DNA of 64,000 nucleotides from Polytrichum commune (taxonomy: Eukaryota; Streptophyta; Polytrichopsida; Polytrichales; Polytrichaceae), in assembly GCA_950295325.1 (NCBI GenBank), contig OX485804.1, positions 3,162,001 to 3,226,000 of the forward strand, read 5' to 3'. Below are positions 1 through 11,300 of the stretch, piece by piece. Each line of letters begins with the position of its first letter. Within the stretch, counting starts at the first letter, position 1. The notes under the pieces are model-generated. The model worked only from the letters and a program-made list of their open reading frames with translations. It had not been told where the DNA came from and did no database searches. The translations under genes and the position numbers were made by a program.

Positions 1-63
1 AATCCCCACACAAAGAAGACAGATGAACAACATTGCATCGCTTTGCTGAGATGATGAATTTAC

Positions 64-125
64 CTCGGCGTCTCCGACACACCCGGGAATAACTTAGTCC
101 GCAGCATCCGAACGAGATCATCGTG
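64..125 (-). CDS. Candidate internal exon, unrecognised gene
   Basis: A 62-nt segment on the minus strand is bounded by a plausible acceptor (TTTCCAG) and donor (GTAAAT). It reads HDDLVRMLRTKLFPGVSE and then TPR. The pattern of a hydrophobic helix followed by a K-L-F-P-G turn is loosely like the stretch after the RING finger in DRIP or Polycomb RING proteins, but that is only an impression. It could belong to the same minus-strand gene as the exon at 2,699-2,785 or to another gene. The neighbouring sequence to 240 shows no further clear coding. Confidence 0.25.
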
Positions 126-239
126 CTGGAAACATCAACAACCAAGTCGTCGCAGGGATCAATTCACCACAGAACGACCATTAGCACCCTCTCAACCCCT
201 ACCCTTATAGCAATCCAATAACTGCTTAGGTAAGATTTT

Positions 240-1795
240 GCCCATAAAGATTTTGCCCATAAATTTCGATTTATGTGTATGTGGAACCTCCAATGTCTTC
301 ACATTTTAGACTTGGTAGCTGAGAATCAACCCCGCAAGATGAAATTTGACAGCCCATAAAATATCATCAGCTCTCTGACAAAATCACCAGGGAGTTTTTA
401 GAATATTAAATCACGTCTATGTAGCTCACTATTTGGCTATCTTTGCTCTGAAGTGTTAGTCCAGTCTTCATGTGCAACGAAGGGTAGAATCTATGCATTA
501 AAACCTTCCTTGTCGCAAAAAGTGTAGGAGTGGAGGTCCATATTCTTGTTTTATGCATTTCGGTTACTCAAGGCGAATCAAAGTATCGCTTTAACTTTAT
601 GATCGCAAACTCATGTTTGCTCTGATCGTTTGCAGCACACCTCCACTACTCTTGAAACGGTAGACTCACGAGGGCTAAGATTGCGAGCAAGGTTCCCGAC
701 AATGCCTCTTCAATTACCAAAAAGATCATCACAGGTTTAAGGAAGGCATCGAACATTTACACAGGGCACCTGCGTTTGCATTACCAGCTCCAGAAAACAA
801 CTCCGATCCCAACCCAAATTCCAAGAGCTGCACGGCGATGCTTGTGTAGTAGCTACACACTAATGCAACCTGAAGAAACGGACCTACTATAATCTCTCCT
901 TCCAGATCGACTCTTAAAAAAATTTACGCTACTCAAATTCATCCTATGTCCTCTACAACCTCCAAATCAATGCTGCACCGCAGACTTTGATGCCCCTGTA
1001 ATCCACCACAACTCGGTCCCCGATACACTGCCGGGCCGGAATGATGTGGTTTCTTCAATTTCGCCACATACTGCAAAATTGTCCTCAAGCTATGGCCTCT
1101 CCTCTCATTCACTAGGTACCACTACTTCCAAACCTTCATATGCGTTTCAATCTGCAATCGACATCTATAGAATTTGTAAAGTTCTCTACTCACAATTCTT
1201 TCCTCAACAAAGAGTGGACACATGCGAAGTAAGACCTAACAGAAACACCTACCATACAAGATTACCGATGCTTACAACTCTAATAGATCAATCTCTAAGC
1301 AAGATTCAGCAGGTGTACATCTCGAAACTTTTAAGCAATGCTTCAACCATAATTTAAGTGACATGAATTGGCCAGAACACTAGTTCCTGCAATTCTCATT
1401 AGGACCGCTCCAACTTTAGCCATTGTGGAAGTGATTCAACCTACCCTCCCGCGCACCTTACTTCCACCACCTTGATGATGAATTCGACACAAAAAATCCA
1501 AGAATGACCAGTTGCAAGCCAAGTCACCACGGTCTAGGACATCTCACAGCTGAAGCTTTGCACTCAACGGTCACAACAATTTACACAGTGCGATGAATCT
1601 ACAGGTGAAGTAGCAAGCTCGATTAGAGTCAGGAAGATATTAGGAGTCAAGCAAGAATTTGTTTCTTGTCTCTTGTCCTCAACTGAACACCAGAACACAG
1701 GGTATTTGGATGCCCCTTAACAAAAAGAAAAAGGCATGGTGCAATTACTAAGTCCTCGGTGGTCAATGTATGCTTCCTGTTGTTGCCTACGGAAG
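240..1795. other. No clear gene; possible intron sequence
   Basis: No convincing open frame, codon bias or splice-consistent exon is visible. If the exons at 64-125 and 2,699-2,785 belong to one minus-strand gene, this stretch is intron. Short chance frames occur on both strands. Confidence 0.4.
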
Positions 1796-2575
1796 TGCTA
1801 ATTCAACGCAATCTGGAAGAGTAGGAGAGAAACAATTCGCCAAGCAGTAACGAGCAAATATACTGTCGATTACGAAACCTATGGATAGAATGATGAAGCT
1901 TTATTTTTCTTCACTGCAAACTGTCTCTTATTGCACGAAGGCCGACGTGTAACGGTGATAGACCTAACAAGAAATAGGAATATAAAAGGAGCACATATTC
2001 ACCAAATGTAGCCGCGAGGAAAAGCCAGTTATATTATACTGTAGTTGTTGCACGTTGGATCACCTTAAAGATGATTTGAAACACGATGTAACAGCATCTT
2101 CCTGCTCAAAGCAACAAGAATTTCTGTCCTTTATTGAATCTCTCCGGAATACAAGCCAATTTTCCGCAAGCAATGGCCTGCGGGCGAAGGTACTCTATTG
2201 TCCCTCGCTACTTTCCTCACTAGGTTGAAATGAAAGGGCGGATATCTCGCAATCAGTAACAAGCTCATCTGTTGTCAATTACGAAACCAAAGGCAAGAAT
2301 AATGAAGATTTATCATAATGAAGACTATCTCTTATTGCACACAGGCCGATGTGCAAAGGTGATATAGGCCTACCAAGGAGGAATAAGAAGGAGCACATAT
2401 TCAACGAATGCAGTCGCGAGGAATCCGTGAGGCTGAATACAGGACTTACATTTTAGTCGCTGCAAGTTGGATCACCTTGAAAAAGATTTAAAATTGCAAC
2501 ACGATGTAAGAGGATCTGCCTGCTGAAAGGAGAGGAGGAATTTCTGTCCTTGTTGAACCTCTACGGAAACACATC
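1795..2575. repeat. Diverged tandem duplication, about 405-415 bp period
   Basis: Two head-to-tail copies run at about 1,795-2,160 and 2,225-2,575. Matching landmarks include TCTCTTATTGCAC at 1,924 and 2,328, TTGGATCACCTT near 2,053 and 2,468, and ATTTCTGTCCTT near 2,129 and 2,540. Copies differ by many substitutions and small indels, so the duplication is old. It lies just downstream of the candidate first exon of a minus-strand gene and may sit in its first intron. Confidence 0.8.
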
Positions 2576-2698
2576 CGCCCTCTTTCTCTTCACTTCAAGA
2601 AAGAGAACGTGGCCTTGCCACAATCAATACCAACACCAATACCGAAACGAATTTCAAACTCATGACCACCCGGCCAACAAGAAAGATGCAGAAAGTAC

Positions 2699-2785
2699 CT
2701 TCACACCCGCAGTTCGAATGTTGTGCTCCGCACACAACTGCTTCAGCTCCTTCCGTGTCTTCTCGTGCAGATTATCAGCCTCCAT
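2699..2785 (-). CDS. Candidate first coding exon, SAP-domain-like protein
   Basis: The minus strand carries an ATG at 2,785-2,783 followed by 29 codons and then a donor GTACTT. The peptide begins MEADNLHEKTRKELKQL and continues CAEHNIRTAGVK. The pattern L-x-x-K-T-x-K-E-L-K-x-L-C-x-x-x-x-I-x-x-x-G-x-K is what the first two helices of a SAP domain (DNA/RNA-binding helix-turn-helix) look like, so a nucleic-acid-binding protein is possible. The upstream leader contains a CT-rich microsatellite and a CAT repeat, as expected of a 5' UTR or promoter. The rest of the gene would lie to the left and I could not assemble it. Start choice rests on the ATG and the clean exon end. Confidence 0.45.
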
Positions 2786-2926
2786 CTTTACCGCTCACCT
2801 CCCTTCCTCCTCAACAAGAATCCCGCCACTAGAAGAAGATTTCGAACTTGCTCCTGGCTCACGAGAATTCAACAGCAACAACAGAATCAGCCATCTCCAG
2901 GTTTACAGTTGATTCAAACTCGTAAA

Positions 2927-2957
<31 letters not shown>

Positions 2958-3062
2958 AGTTGAATCTGTCGATCCTCTCCTGATCCCTTGCTTGCCTCCC
3001 CCGGCAATCTAATCAATCTCTAAGCTATGTTACACCATCATCATCATCATCATCATCATCAT
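2927..3062. repeat. CT microsatellite and CAT microsatellite
   Basis: A CT-dinucleotide tract spans about 2,927-2,959 and a CAT-trinucleotide tract of about ten units spans 3,034-3,062. Both lie upstream of the candidate minus-strand first exon at 2,785. GA/CT tracts are common in plant 5' UTRs and core promoters, so they may mark this gene's leader. Confidence 0.8.
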
Positions 3063-3383
3063 GGGGATTTCTTCGAAACCAGGCAATAAAGAGGACGAGG
3101 AGGTTCATCTATGAAGATGATATGTTGATGATGGAAAAACCTGAGGGTTGAAGGTGTGGCGAAGGCTCCGCTGGACACCTCCGCTTCTCCCTCGCTCGCA
3201 TGTTGTTTCGTCGTTTGGCTCATCAAAGCCCTTCGTCTTCTTCTTCTTCCTCTAATAAGTTAGTTCAGTGCAAGGCTTCTCCTTCCTTTCTTCTTTGAGG
3301 AAGGCCGCCATGATCATCGACACGAAGGAGCTTCATCCAGCTCACTGGGTGCGGATGGATGAATCTCAATGTGTTGGATGAAC

Positions 3384-3545
3384 ACACTGAATACTGTATT
3401 TAGTGTCACTTCCTATTTGGAATTATGCAATGCTATGTTTATTTATTGTACAATATATCTCACATTTGACCAAAAAATGTGAGATTGGTTGTCAAATTAG
3501 GTGTCAATTTTTTTATTAGGTGACACTAAATACAATACTCAATGT
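3384..3545. mobile_element. Short MITE with about 28-bp inverted ends
   Basis: The left end (from 3,384) and the reverse complement of the right end (to 3,545) share the core TGTATTTAGTGTCAC and flanking bases. The inside is short, AT-rich and non-coding, with a second internal palindrome around 3,450-3,490. No clear target duplication was found. Related ends occur at 5,190, 5,576, 8,303, 11,847 and 53,831. Confidence 0.65.
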
Positions 3546-5189
3546 ACTAAGGCATATATGTGTTATTCGGTTGCTTATCTTAATTGGACTTTTAAATTTG
3601 ACTGGTGTGTGATCAGGTAAGGACAAACAACAACCACCATAAAGACACATGTTTAATAGAGGTTGAACTATGTTTCTACATTCTATTATCAGCTCAATGA
3701 TGAACACAATCGGGAGGACTTATGTATACAGTTAAGGAATCAACATATTTGCACTTCCGATAACCATCACTAAATCATCATAGATCCGATTTTTAATCCC
3801 GTTCATGTTGATGCTTCATCATACATTTGCTAATGCAACAAAAGCTTTTGTTGTGTACATCTAGTCGGTAGAAGTTGGAGAACATGAAAAACGAGTTCCG
3901 AATAATACTCATACACTTTAGTACATATGTACCTCAAGTTTATGTTTGACCAAATATTTAACAAGAACGATGGCTTTGATGTTGTCATTGGTATCAGTTA
4001 TGGTGTTGCTTCATCATCAAGTTGTTCGATATCTACATGTAATCGCGAAATGGGCATCACAAGGATTAAAGGGTCTCTTAAGACTACCTCCTTTCAACAG
4101 TGAAACACCTTGAGCTTAGACAAGCTAGCTTGCATTTATCTTCCCCCAAGGGTAAGTGCCACATGGTTGGTTGAAAATATCCAGTTCACTTGGATACCTC
4201 CACTATGGTTGGGTGTGCACCCGAGGTCAGCTCCAAAAATCAAACCCAACACAAGTTACAACAAGTACAATCACCATGCCCTCACAACACCAACTCTCGA
4301 GATAAACCCGGTGGTACACCGGGAAAACTCATATACCAATATAAACATGCCAACAAACCAACAGATAGGCCCAAATTGCCTCCTCTCGTCTTTGGTTACC
4401 CCTAATTAAGGATCACCTCCAATAGAAAGACAATAGCACTTGTCCCATAAAGCTGCATAGTAAACTTGACTTGGGTTCACATACGAGCAAGGTGAAGCTT
4501 CTCTCATTCACACCAACACTAGAGGTTGGCATAGTCTCTCACTCTAAGTTGGATGTTATTGAGCCTTCTTTCCTTCTTCAAGGATGACCACCATCGTCAC
4601 GGCAACTTCATCCGAATTATTGGAGTGGATGAATTTGAATGTATTGGATGAACAACTAGCGAGCGGTTGATGATTCTAGTGTAATTAATGTTGCACACTA
4701 TAGTAATGCAAAGGATAGGTCAAACAATACAAATATCCACCATAATCAATGTAGTCACCACGATATTTAAATGGGAATACTAGTAGACGTGGAGAAAAAT
4801 AGAATAATTCAAAGTTGAAGAAAATCTCATATTGCACTTTGGGTTGTTTAAGCATGTGAACCACTACGGTAAGGAACCATTGCTTGCATGCGAACTTCAA
4901 CCAACGTGTGGATAGTTGCTTGTAGCGTGTAGGGAAATGATTCCCAATTTTGATAGGTCAGTATCACAACACTTAGATGCTTGAGAAGTGAAAGGTGATT
5001 GGATGTACACCTGTAAATAAGCAACCTTCTTCAAGAAGACTTATCCTTTGCACTTGTGCAGTCACGAGTATGCACTCATTCCCATGTGGCATGGAAGAAC
5101 TTCAACTTTGTCAAGATATACATCCTTTTGTTATTTGTTTGTTTCATTTGGCCACATCATTATGGCAAGGAGGAAGAGTACACTAGTGG
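3546..5189. other. Intergenic, no gene seen
   Basis: This is AT-rich sequence with no exon-like segment. Two overlapping frames at 4,110-4,409 are open but show no coding character and no recognisable domain. Confidence 0.5.
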
Positions 5190-5576
5190 TACTACACTAA
5201 ATATTGTATTTAGCGTCATAAGGAATTTTGTTTTAATGCGGTAACTTTTCTACTGACACTTCTCATGGATAAGTTGACAAGACTTAATATCGACCTGATT
5301 TACATTTAGATCATCTAGTTTTGGTATATTATGCATGCTAACACATATGTAATGAAACATTGTCATGGATGAATGAAATTTAGATGAAAATCACTTAGTA
5401 CGCAACAATGTTTGCAACATTGTAAATCTACAATGCCCCAATCTTTTTACAAGGAATGACAAACAATGTTAGGTTTACATTGAGTGCCCATGACACTACA
5501 CGGGCGGTTTACAATGACCATTGAGCCAAGACAATTGGAATTGGTGACACCAAAATACAATTTTTTGGGTGTAGTG
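5190..5576. mobile_element. MITE of the same family, about 387 bp
   Basis: The left terminus reads TACTACACTAAATATTGTAT. The reverse complement of the right terminus begins CACTACACCC and then matches the same TTGTATTT core. The interior has no coding capacity. The ends resemble those of the 3,384-3,545 element, and a CACTA-type start is visible at the right terminus. Target duplications were not clear. Confidence 0.55.
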
Positions 5577-6650
5577 TTTATGAGTTAGGTTTCAGTAAGG
5601 GATCATAACAACCATATACAATAGAATATTTATTTTATTTTTCATGGATGAAATTGCCATATCTATCTCAGTAGAAGGTAAGATAACCACGTTTTGAATG
5701 AACATGCAAATATATGGATGTCTATACAATTTCTTTTTTATGATATACATTCTGAAGATGCAGTTGACCTTTTCACTCCAAATCTTATAACAAAGAAAGT
5801 TGCATTGGGTTGCATTTCGCGCACAACTTGCAAGGAAGCTTTGGTGGACCACAACACAATGTTTTGAGTCTTGACATGTCTCTAAAACGTTGGTCCATGC
5901 CATTTCCCAAAATTGACTTCCCAAATTCAAGCCTAAACTCTTGAACTTTAAAAAGGAGGAACCAAAGCTTCATCATTGTAGGAAACTCAAGCTATAAGTG
6001 ATCGGCCCTACACTTGTTGGAGATCTAACATACCTTTGGGCTTAGGACCATTAAACGCCTTCCTTCAATGTCTCCTACGCCAACTCCCTAATCAGCTAGC
6101 ATGACCCTTTCAAATACTTTAAAAGAGAAGAAGGAACATCAATGTTTCAATCCCATTATCATTCCCACGCTAGTAGAAATTGTGATCCCAAACAACAAGG
6201 TTCCATACATTAACTTTGTTGAATTGACATGTTCAAACCTAGACCACATATAAATTGATTGTGTCAATATTTACAAGCATGGTGTTTCGAACCTTAACAT
6301 TAATAAGATGTGAACATGTGTTATTTTTCTAATATTGGGAAGAAGTAAACGTCGAAGGCCAACTCAAGCTATTGGTTAATTTCAAAACCATTAGTGTCGG
6401 GACACTTGCCATTGGTGATGTCTCACAATATACCCAAATTCAAGTTGAATCTACATGTGAGGGGCATTCCAAGAGCTTTATTCATGATACATTTCATGGG
6501 GATCCCTACACAAGCGGGGAGCTAGTATGTGTTACGGACCATGTTTTCAAGAATGAAATGAAATTGACTTTAAAGTTCATGAAGCAGAGTAACAACTTAT
6601 GGAACTAGAGCACTACAGATATGATGTCAAGAAGGGTAATTCCTTAGAAT
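5577..6650. other. Intergenic; weak retroelement-like traces
   Basis: Minus-strand frames between 5,592 and 5,976 have a faint look of the degraded C-terminal zinc-binding part of a LINE reverse transcriptase, but no motif is intact. A 78-residue plus-strand frame at 6,372-6,608 is unrecognised and probably chance. Confidence 0.3.
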
Positions 6651-6689
6651 AACGTAATGCAATGGCCTCCTTGAGATAGTAACTAATGG

Positions 6690-7880
6690 TCAATTCACAC
6701 ACGACATTGAAGGCGTGCGACCATTGCATTCTAAGATCTCTCACTGGTCGAAATGACCCGAGATTGTTCAAGTTCACTTCACACTAGAAGGTGAAGGCCT
6801 AAGGACCCATTATCATGGATGAAAAGTCTACATGTATTCTTACATGAAAGAGTATAAGATGTGTTTCATGGTTTTAGGCCCGACGCAAATTCCAGCAGAC
6901 TATGCCAGTGGTATATATGGCCTTTAGATGAGAACCAAAGACCCTCACAATGACATTGTTACGGCCCTTGACTCGTGTGTGAAGTGGCCCTCATATCAAC
7001 TTAATAGTACAATTAGAGGAAACACTTGAAATTGCCGAATACCACTAACACTGTAAAATAGGAAAAGAAACCTCTATCTAATGGAGTTGTAGAGGGGAGA
7101 CTCCATAATGGTGCACCAAATGTCCGGATGAATGTGAGCTAATGGATGAACGGTCACGGAAACTGGTTTAATTATAATTTACCCCCGTTGTGAAAGTCCA
7201 GGTTTGATTGGGTCGTGCCTTGAGCTTCAAGAATGGGCCTCCCCTTTTCGGCTTCTATCCACCCTGGCATGGTCGAATCCATTCTAAAAATACAGTCTCC
7301 GAGTTCCATATGGGGATATTGTAAATATCGACGAAAGACCGAAACAATACTACACGGTTTAGAGTATTCAGGGCCACTTCAAACACGAGACTGAGAGCCC
7401 GTGACCATTGCACTTCAAGCACTCTCGTTGGTGGAAAAGGCGGAGCCGGTCCAAGTTCGCTTCACACAACGCTTGAGGGACCAATGGAGTATGTGAATGC
7501 AAGATGGATGTCAAGTCCACATGGATTCCTACATGGCATCGAATAAATCATGTTTCATGGTCACTTGGACTATTTTCAAAAACCACCTCTTGGAGGTAGG
7601 CCTAACACAAAACCGGGAGATCACGGCACTTTGAACGTTCACAACCGTTGGTTTATTCTATTTTATCATGTGTGAGGACCCGCATGGATAAAAATTCATT
7701 GAAATTGCATTTGGTTGAGTGGCTGGTCACATATGACTTCACACTACACTTGAGGATCCGTGACCACACTACATGATTTTGGAGGTCTGTTGGGACGGCC
7801 TTTGGACACTTTCATTTGGGCTCTCACAATTTCATGGTCACAACTCTTGGCTCGTGTGTGAAGTGGACCTAAACTAGATG
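6690..7880 (+). repeat. Array of strongly diverged direct repeats
   Basis: Similar phrases recur on the plus strand. GTGACCATTGCA-type segments occur near 6,720 and 7,400. TTTCATGG preceded by an ACATG-rich stretch occurs near 6,860 and 7,550. CTCGTGTGTGAAGTGG occurs near 6,970 and 7,850, with a weaker form near 7,640. Spacing is uneven (about 690-880 bp), so this is an old, eroded repeat cluster. No coding frame runs through it. Confidence 0.5.
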
Positions 7881-8264
7881 CCTAGAGGTCTCAAAGTGTC
7901 ACATCTGCTAATTGCCAATATGATACTATTCGTGAACATAAGTTTCTTTTTCAATGAAAGAGTATTTTCATTTTGACAATTCGTGTAGCACAATGGGATA
8001 TTTGAGATGATAGTTTTGCATTTTAGTATGCAAAAGGAAGATATTACTGAGCATCCTAATGCCAAGTATCATTTGTGTACACTTTAGTCAACTTGTAGAC
8101 CATTGTGTAACATAGGCATACATCTCATAATATTAATGAACATACTCATGCCAAAATATTAGTAAGCACACTTCATCACCAAGTGTCGTGGCATGACACT
8201 AATTGTCAAGTTGTTGGTCATTAATGTAACCTAGCATACACCTCATAATAGGGTAAGTGATAGT

Positions 8265-8303
8265 ATTACACTTGTGACACTAAATACCATAATTGGTGTA
8301 GTC
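8265..8303. repeat. Single MITE end
   Basis: Read on the minus strand the segment gives CTACACCAATTATGGTATTT followed by AGTGTCAC. This matches the terminal core of the elements at 3,384 and 5,190. The opposite end was not found. Confidence 0.5.
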
Positions 8304-11300
8304 GTTCTAGCATCATGGAGGGTGATATAAAACACATCCGACAATTTGATTGTGTCATACTTGGCATGAAAATACCAAGGACGGTTGAAATAGTGTGGAC
8401 ATATTGGTAGGAAATTAATGCGGTTACCAAGCTACCAAGTTGCATCTAATTGAGTGAAGTTATCATGTTTCATTTGAGATCAACATTAGATGCAATATTA
8501 CAACTAAAAGGTTACAATAATTACATCAAACTTATCTATGTGGTGGATATTGGGGGGGGGGGGGGTATTTAGACATGTGGATATCTATAGTTTTAATTGC
8601 ATGTTAACAAGGTTGATGACGCCCACAACATGTAAATAGTCCAATACAAAAGGAAATCATTAATCTTACCAACGGAAATGAAAGAATAAGTTGTGAAGGA
8701 ACACATATCATCATGTTATGGACCATTTTCATACATTAGTTCTCTTGTGTAAGTGACTCTTATAATCATACGTTCCCATGGCATTCAAAACACAATGCGA
8801 AAGATTTATTACATGTGAGTGTACTTCTCATCCATCTAAGATAAAAGTTTGACCCTATCAATATGTGGCCAATTCATCTTGAATGAAATAGATTTTGAAT
8901 TTTGAATTTTGAATGGCTAATTCTAGTGTCAAATAAACCACCTAATAAAGTAACCTCGGGTTGTATCCTATGCTAGGGCTTCTACATTGGATGAATGAGA
9001 GGTATGCCCCATGCCATATTCCCCTCTTGCCACTACCTAAGTATCATCCAATCCTCTCAAATTCACACTTAGATCAAGCATTTTTACTTCTAAGGAACTC
9101 TACCCAAATTCCACACGTCCCTTAATCCAATTTGAATTCCAATAAACTCGTGAAGGTTCATTGGATTGATGCATTCAAATGTCAAGATTTGAAATCAACA
9201 AGACTAAACCCCTTCTCACCAACTACCATAGAAGTGCAACCGTTTTGACAATGTCAATGCCAAAATAAGTGCAGTTGAACCGAGTTCGTCAACAAATCAC
9301 ATTTAAAAACATGCACGCCAAATCTCGGAGCCATGATGAAGGAATTTGAGAAAATCAAACCTTTGACCTAGGAGCAATAGACTAACTTCCATGTCATCGC
9401 TATCTCCATCATTCTTATAGGACGTAGTCTATTTCAATTTATTTTTGAACCAATGATGAATTATTTAAGATTTTAAAATAAGCCTACAAAAAATGATTTA
9501 TCCAAATAGATATACGCTTTTTTATTCTAGTGACGAAACTCGATGGCACCTAGAGAGAGAGAGACTCATCTAATATGAAAGTTTTCAAATAGTGCAATCT
9601 TGGATTTTACTATATTTATTTTACTCATTTCAAAATTAGCTTTAGAAACTCAAATTACTCTAGTCCAAGTCATTAGAGATGAATCAACCACCAATCCATA
9701 GGGGATCAAGTTTTAATGTTGGATGAACCAAAGAGATACATACGTATTAAATGATTCTCTTTCTAGTTGGGAGGCCTAAGGAGGTTAATGTACATAACCT
9801 TTGTCCACCTACCAATTAAAAGTGTTTGATCACTAAAATCAATGTCCATCCATAAAGGACATGAAGAAAGAAGGTTTTGGATGTTGCTACTTTTATGGGA
9901 CAATGTCATAGCAATGGGACAAGACCACTTTATTGCAAACAAGGCAACATAGAGTTGAGGATAGGTTTCTAACCCATGCATATCCTTTTGGATGAGTAAG
10001 GGCATGCATACCTCAAGTTTTTCGATAAGGTTTAGGGTTTAGGGTAAATGGCTTGAATGACATCATGAATGAAAAAACACAAGTCTAATCACAACAATTC
10101 TAAGTTTCCATACACATGTATTCCATACAAGTACATCATTCAATCCAAAATATCTTAATATGGTATGGCACCATTTTACGTTATTAATAACAAGATACTA
10201 TGTATAATATTCTTATTGATAGGCATTGATATTGATATTTTAGCATCAAATTAATGTGGTGTAGTGTTATTTTGATAAAGTTTAGTAGTTGTAGTCTTGT
10301 TGAACTCAAACATGTACTCATGCATACTTCAAATACATTGCATGCATCACATGTGTTTGCTTACCTAGCAACAGTTTGATATATTGGGTCTGGAAGAGTA
10401 ATCATAAAATAAAGGCAGAAGATGTGAAAATAAAGTGTTATGATTTGACTCATCTTTTGGAAACAACTTGATCTCTATCCGAAGGCATGAAGTTTGACGC
10501 CGTCCGAGCCCATGCCTCAACCACAGCTTTGATTAGACCAAGAAAGTGCTCAAAACTACCTTTTTTGGATCAAAGGTAGTTGGCACATTAGAGGACTACA
10601 AGAATTTTGAAGGGTGGAACCCGTTCCCCACAAGCACGGCACAAAGCATGTTTGAGAAATGTGCTTTGACATAGCCTTCAGATATCATTCAACAGCCTTC
10701 AAAACAATAGAATTTTTTTGATTTTCCAAGACAACTCAACCTCTACGTTTTGTAACATACCGACAGGTGTTTCTTTGGATCTTTGGATGCCCAAATAGTC
10801 CACATCTATGAACAGTTCAAACATCATCTCTCTAGACTCTCTTCCCATCTAACATTGACTCTGTCTACTAATCATGTCAATGAGAAGAATCTTACTTGAG
10901 TTGCACTGGGGCCCCTAAACTGTATAAAATTTGTTTTACTTCATCTGTGATTGTTGCCAAGTCCAATCTACATCCAGCTCTGGTGTCCCATATCTAGTTT
11001 ATCATTTCTTATATCAGATTTCTTGGGTGACCAGAGAAAAAAGTGGACACTTTCCAAGCCGTTGACCACATTGTCCAGTAGTCAGAAATACATGACAAAA
11101 CAGGAAGCAAGTAATCATTAGGCTGCAATCTCTCAACTTCATTGGCAAGCTAAGGATGTGGGAAGTTTGGGGAACATTAAGTTATCCATAAGGATTTGGA
11201 AACCTGGACCATTGGTTGCCCTAATTAACAAAACAAAATGAAACACAAAGTATTTGGAAGGTTAGGCAGGTGTCAAGGCCACCAAGATCAATTTCCCAAA

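Noticed and set aside
780-880. Minus-strand exon-like stretch (LLEFGLGSELFSGAG) with AG and GT borders
   Set aside because: Too short and unsupported by phase with other exons; left out of the gene model.
4110-4409. Two overlapping plus-strand frames
   Set aside because: No domain, no codon bias and no splice context; Pro/Thr/Asn-rich as expected from AC-rich DNA.
5592-5976. Minus-strand frames resembling the zinc-binding tail of a LINE reverse transcriptase
   Set aside because: The Cys/His spacing is not met and both frames are short; resemblance rests on a few residues.
6372-6608. 78-codon plus-strand frame
   Set aside because: No recognisable domain or neighbour exon; most likely chance in intergenic DNA.
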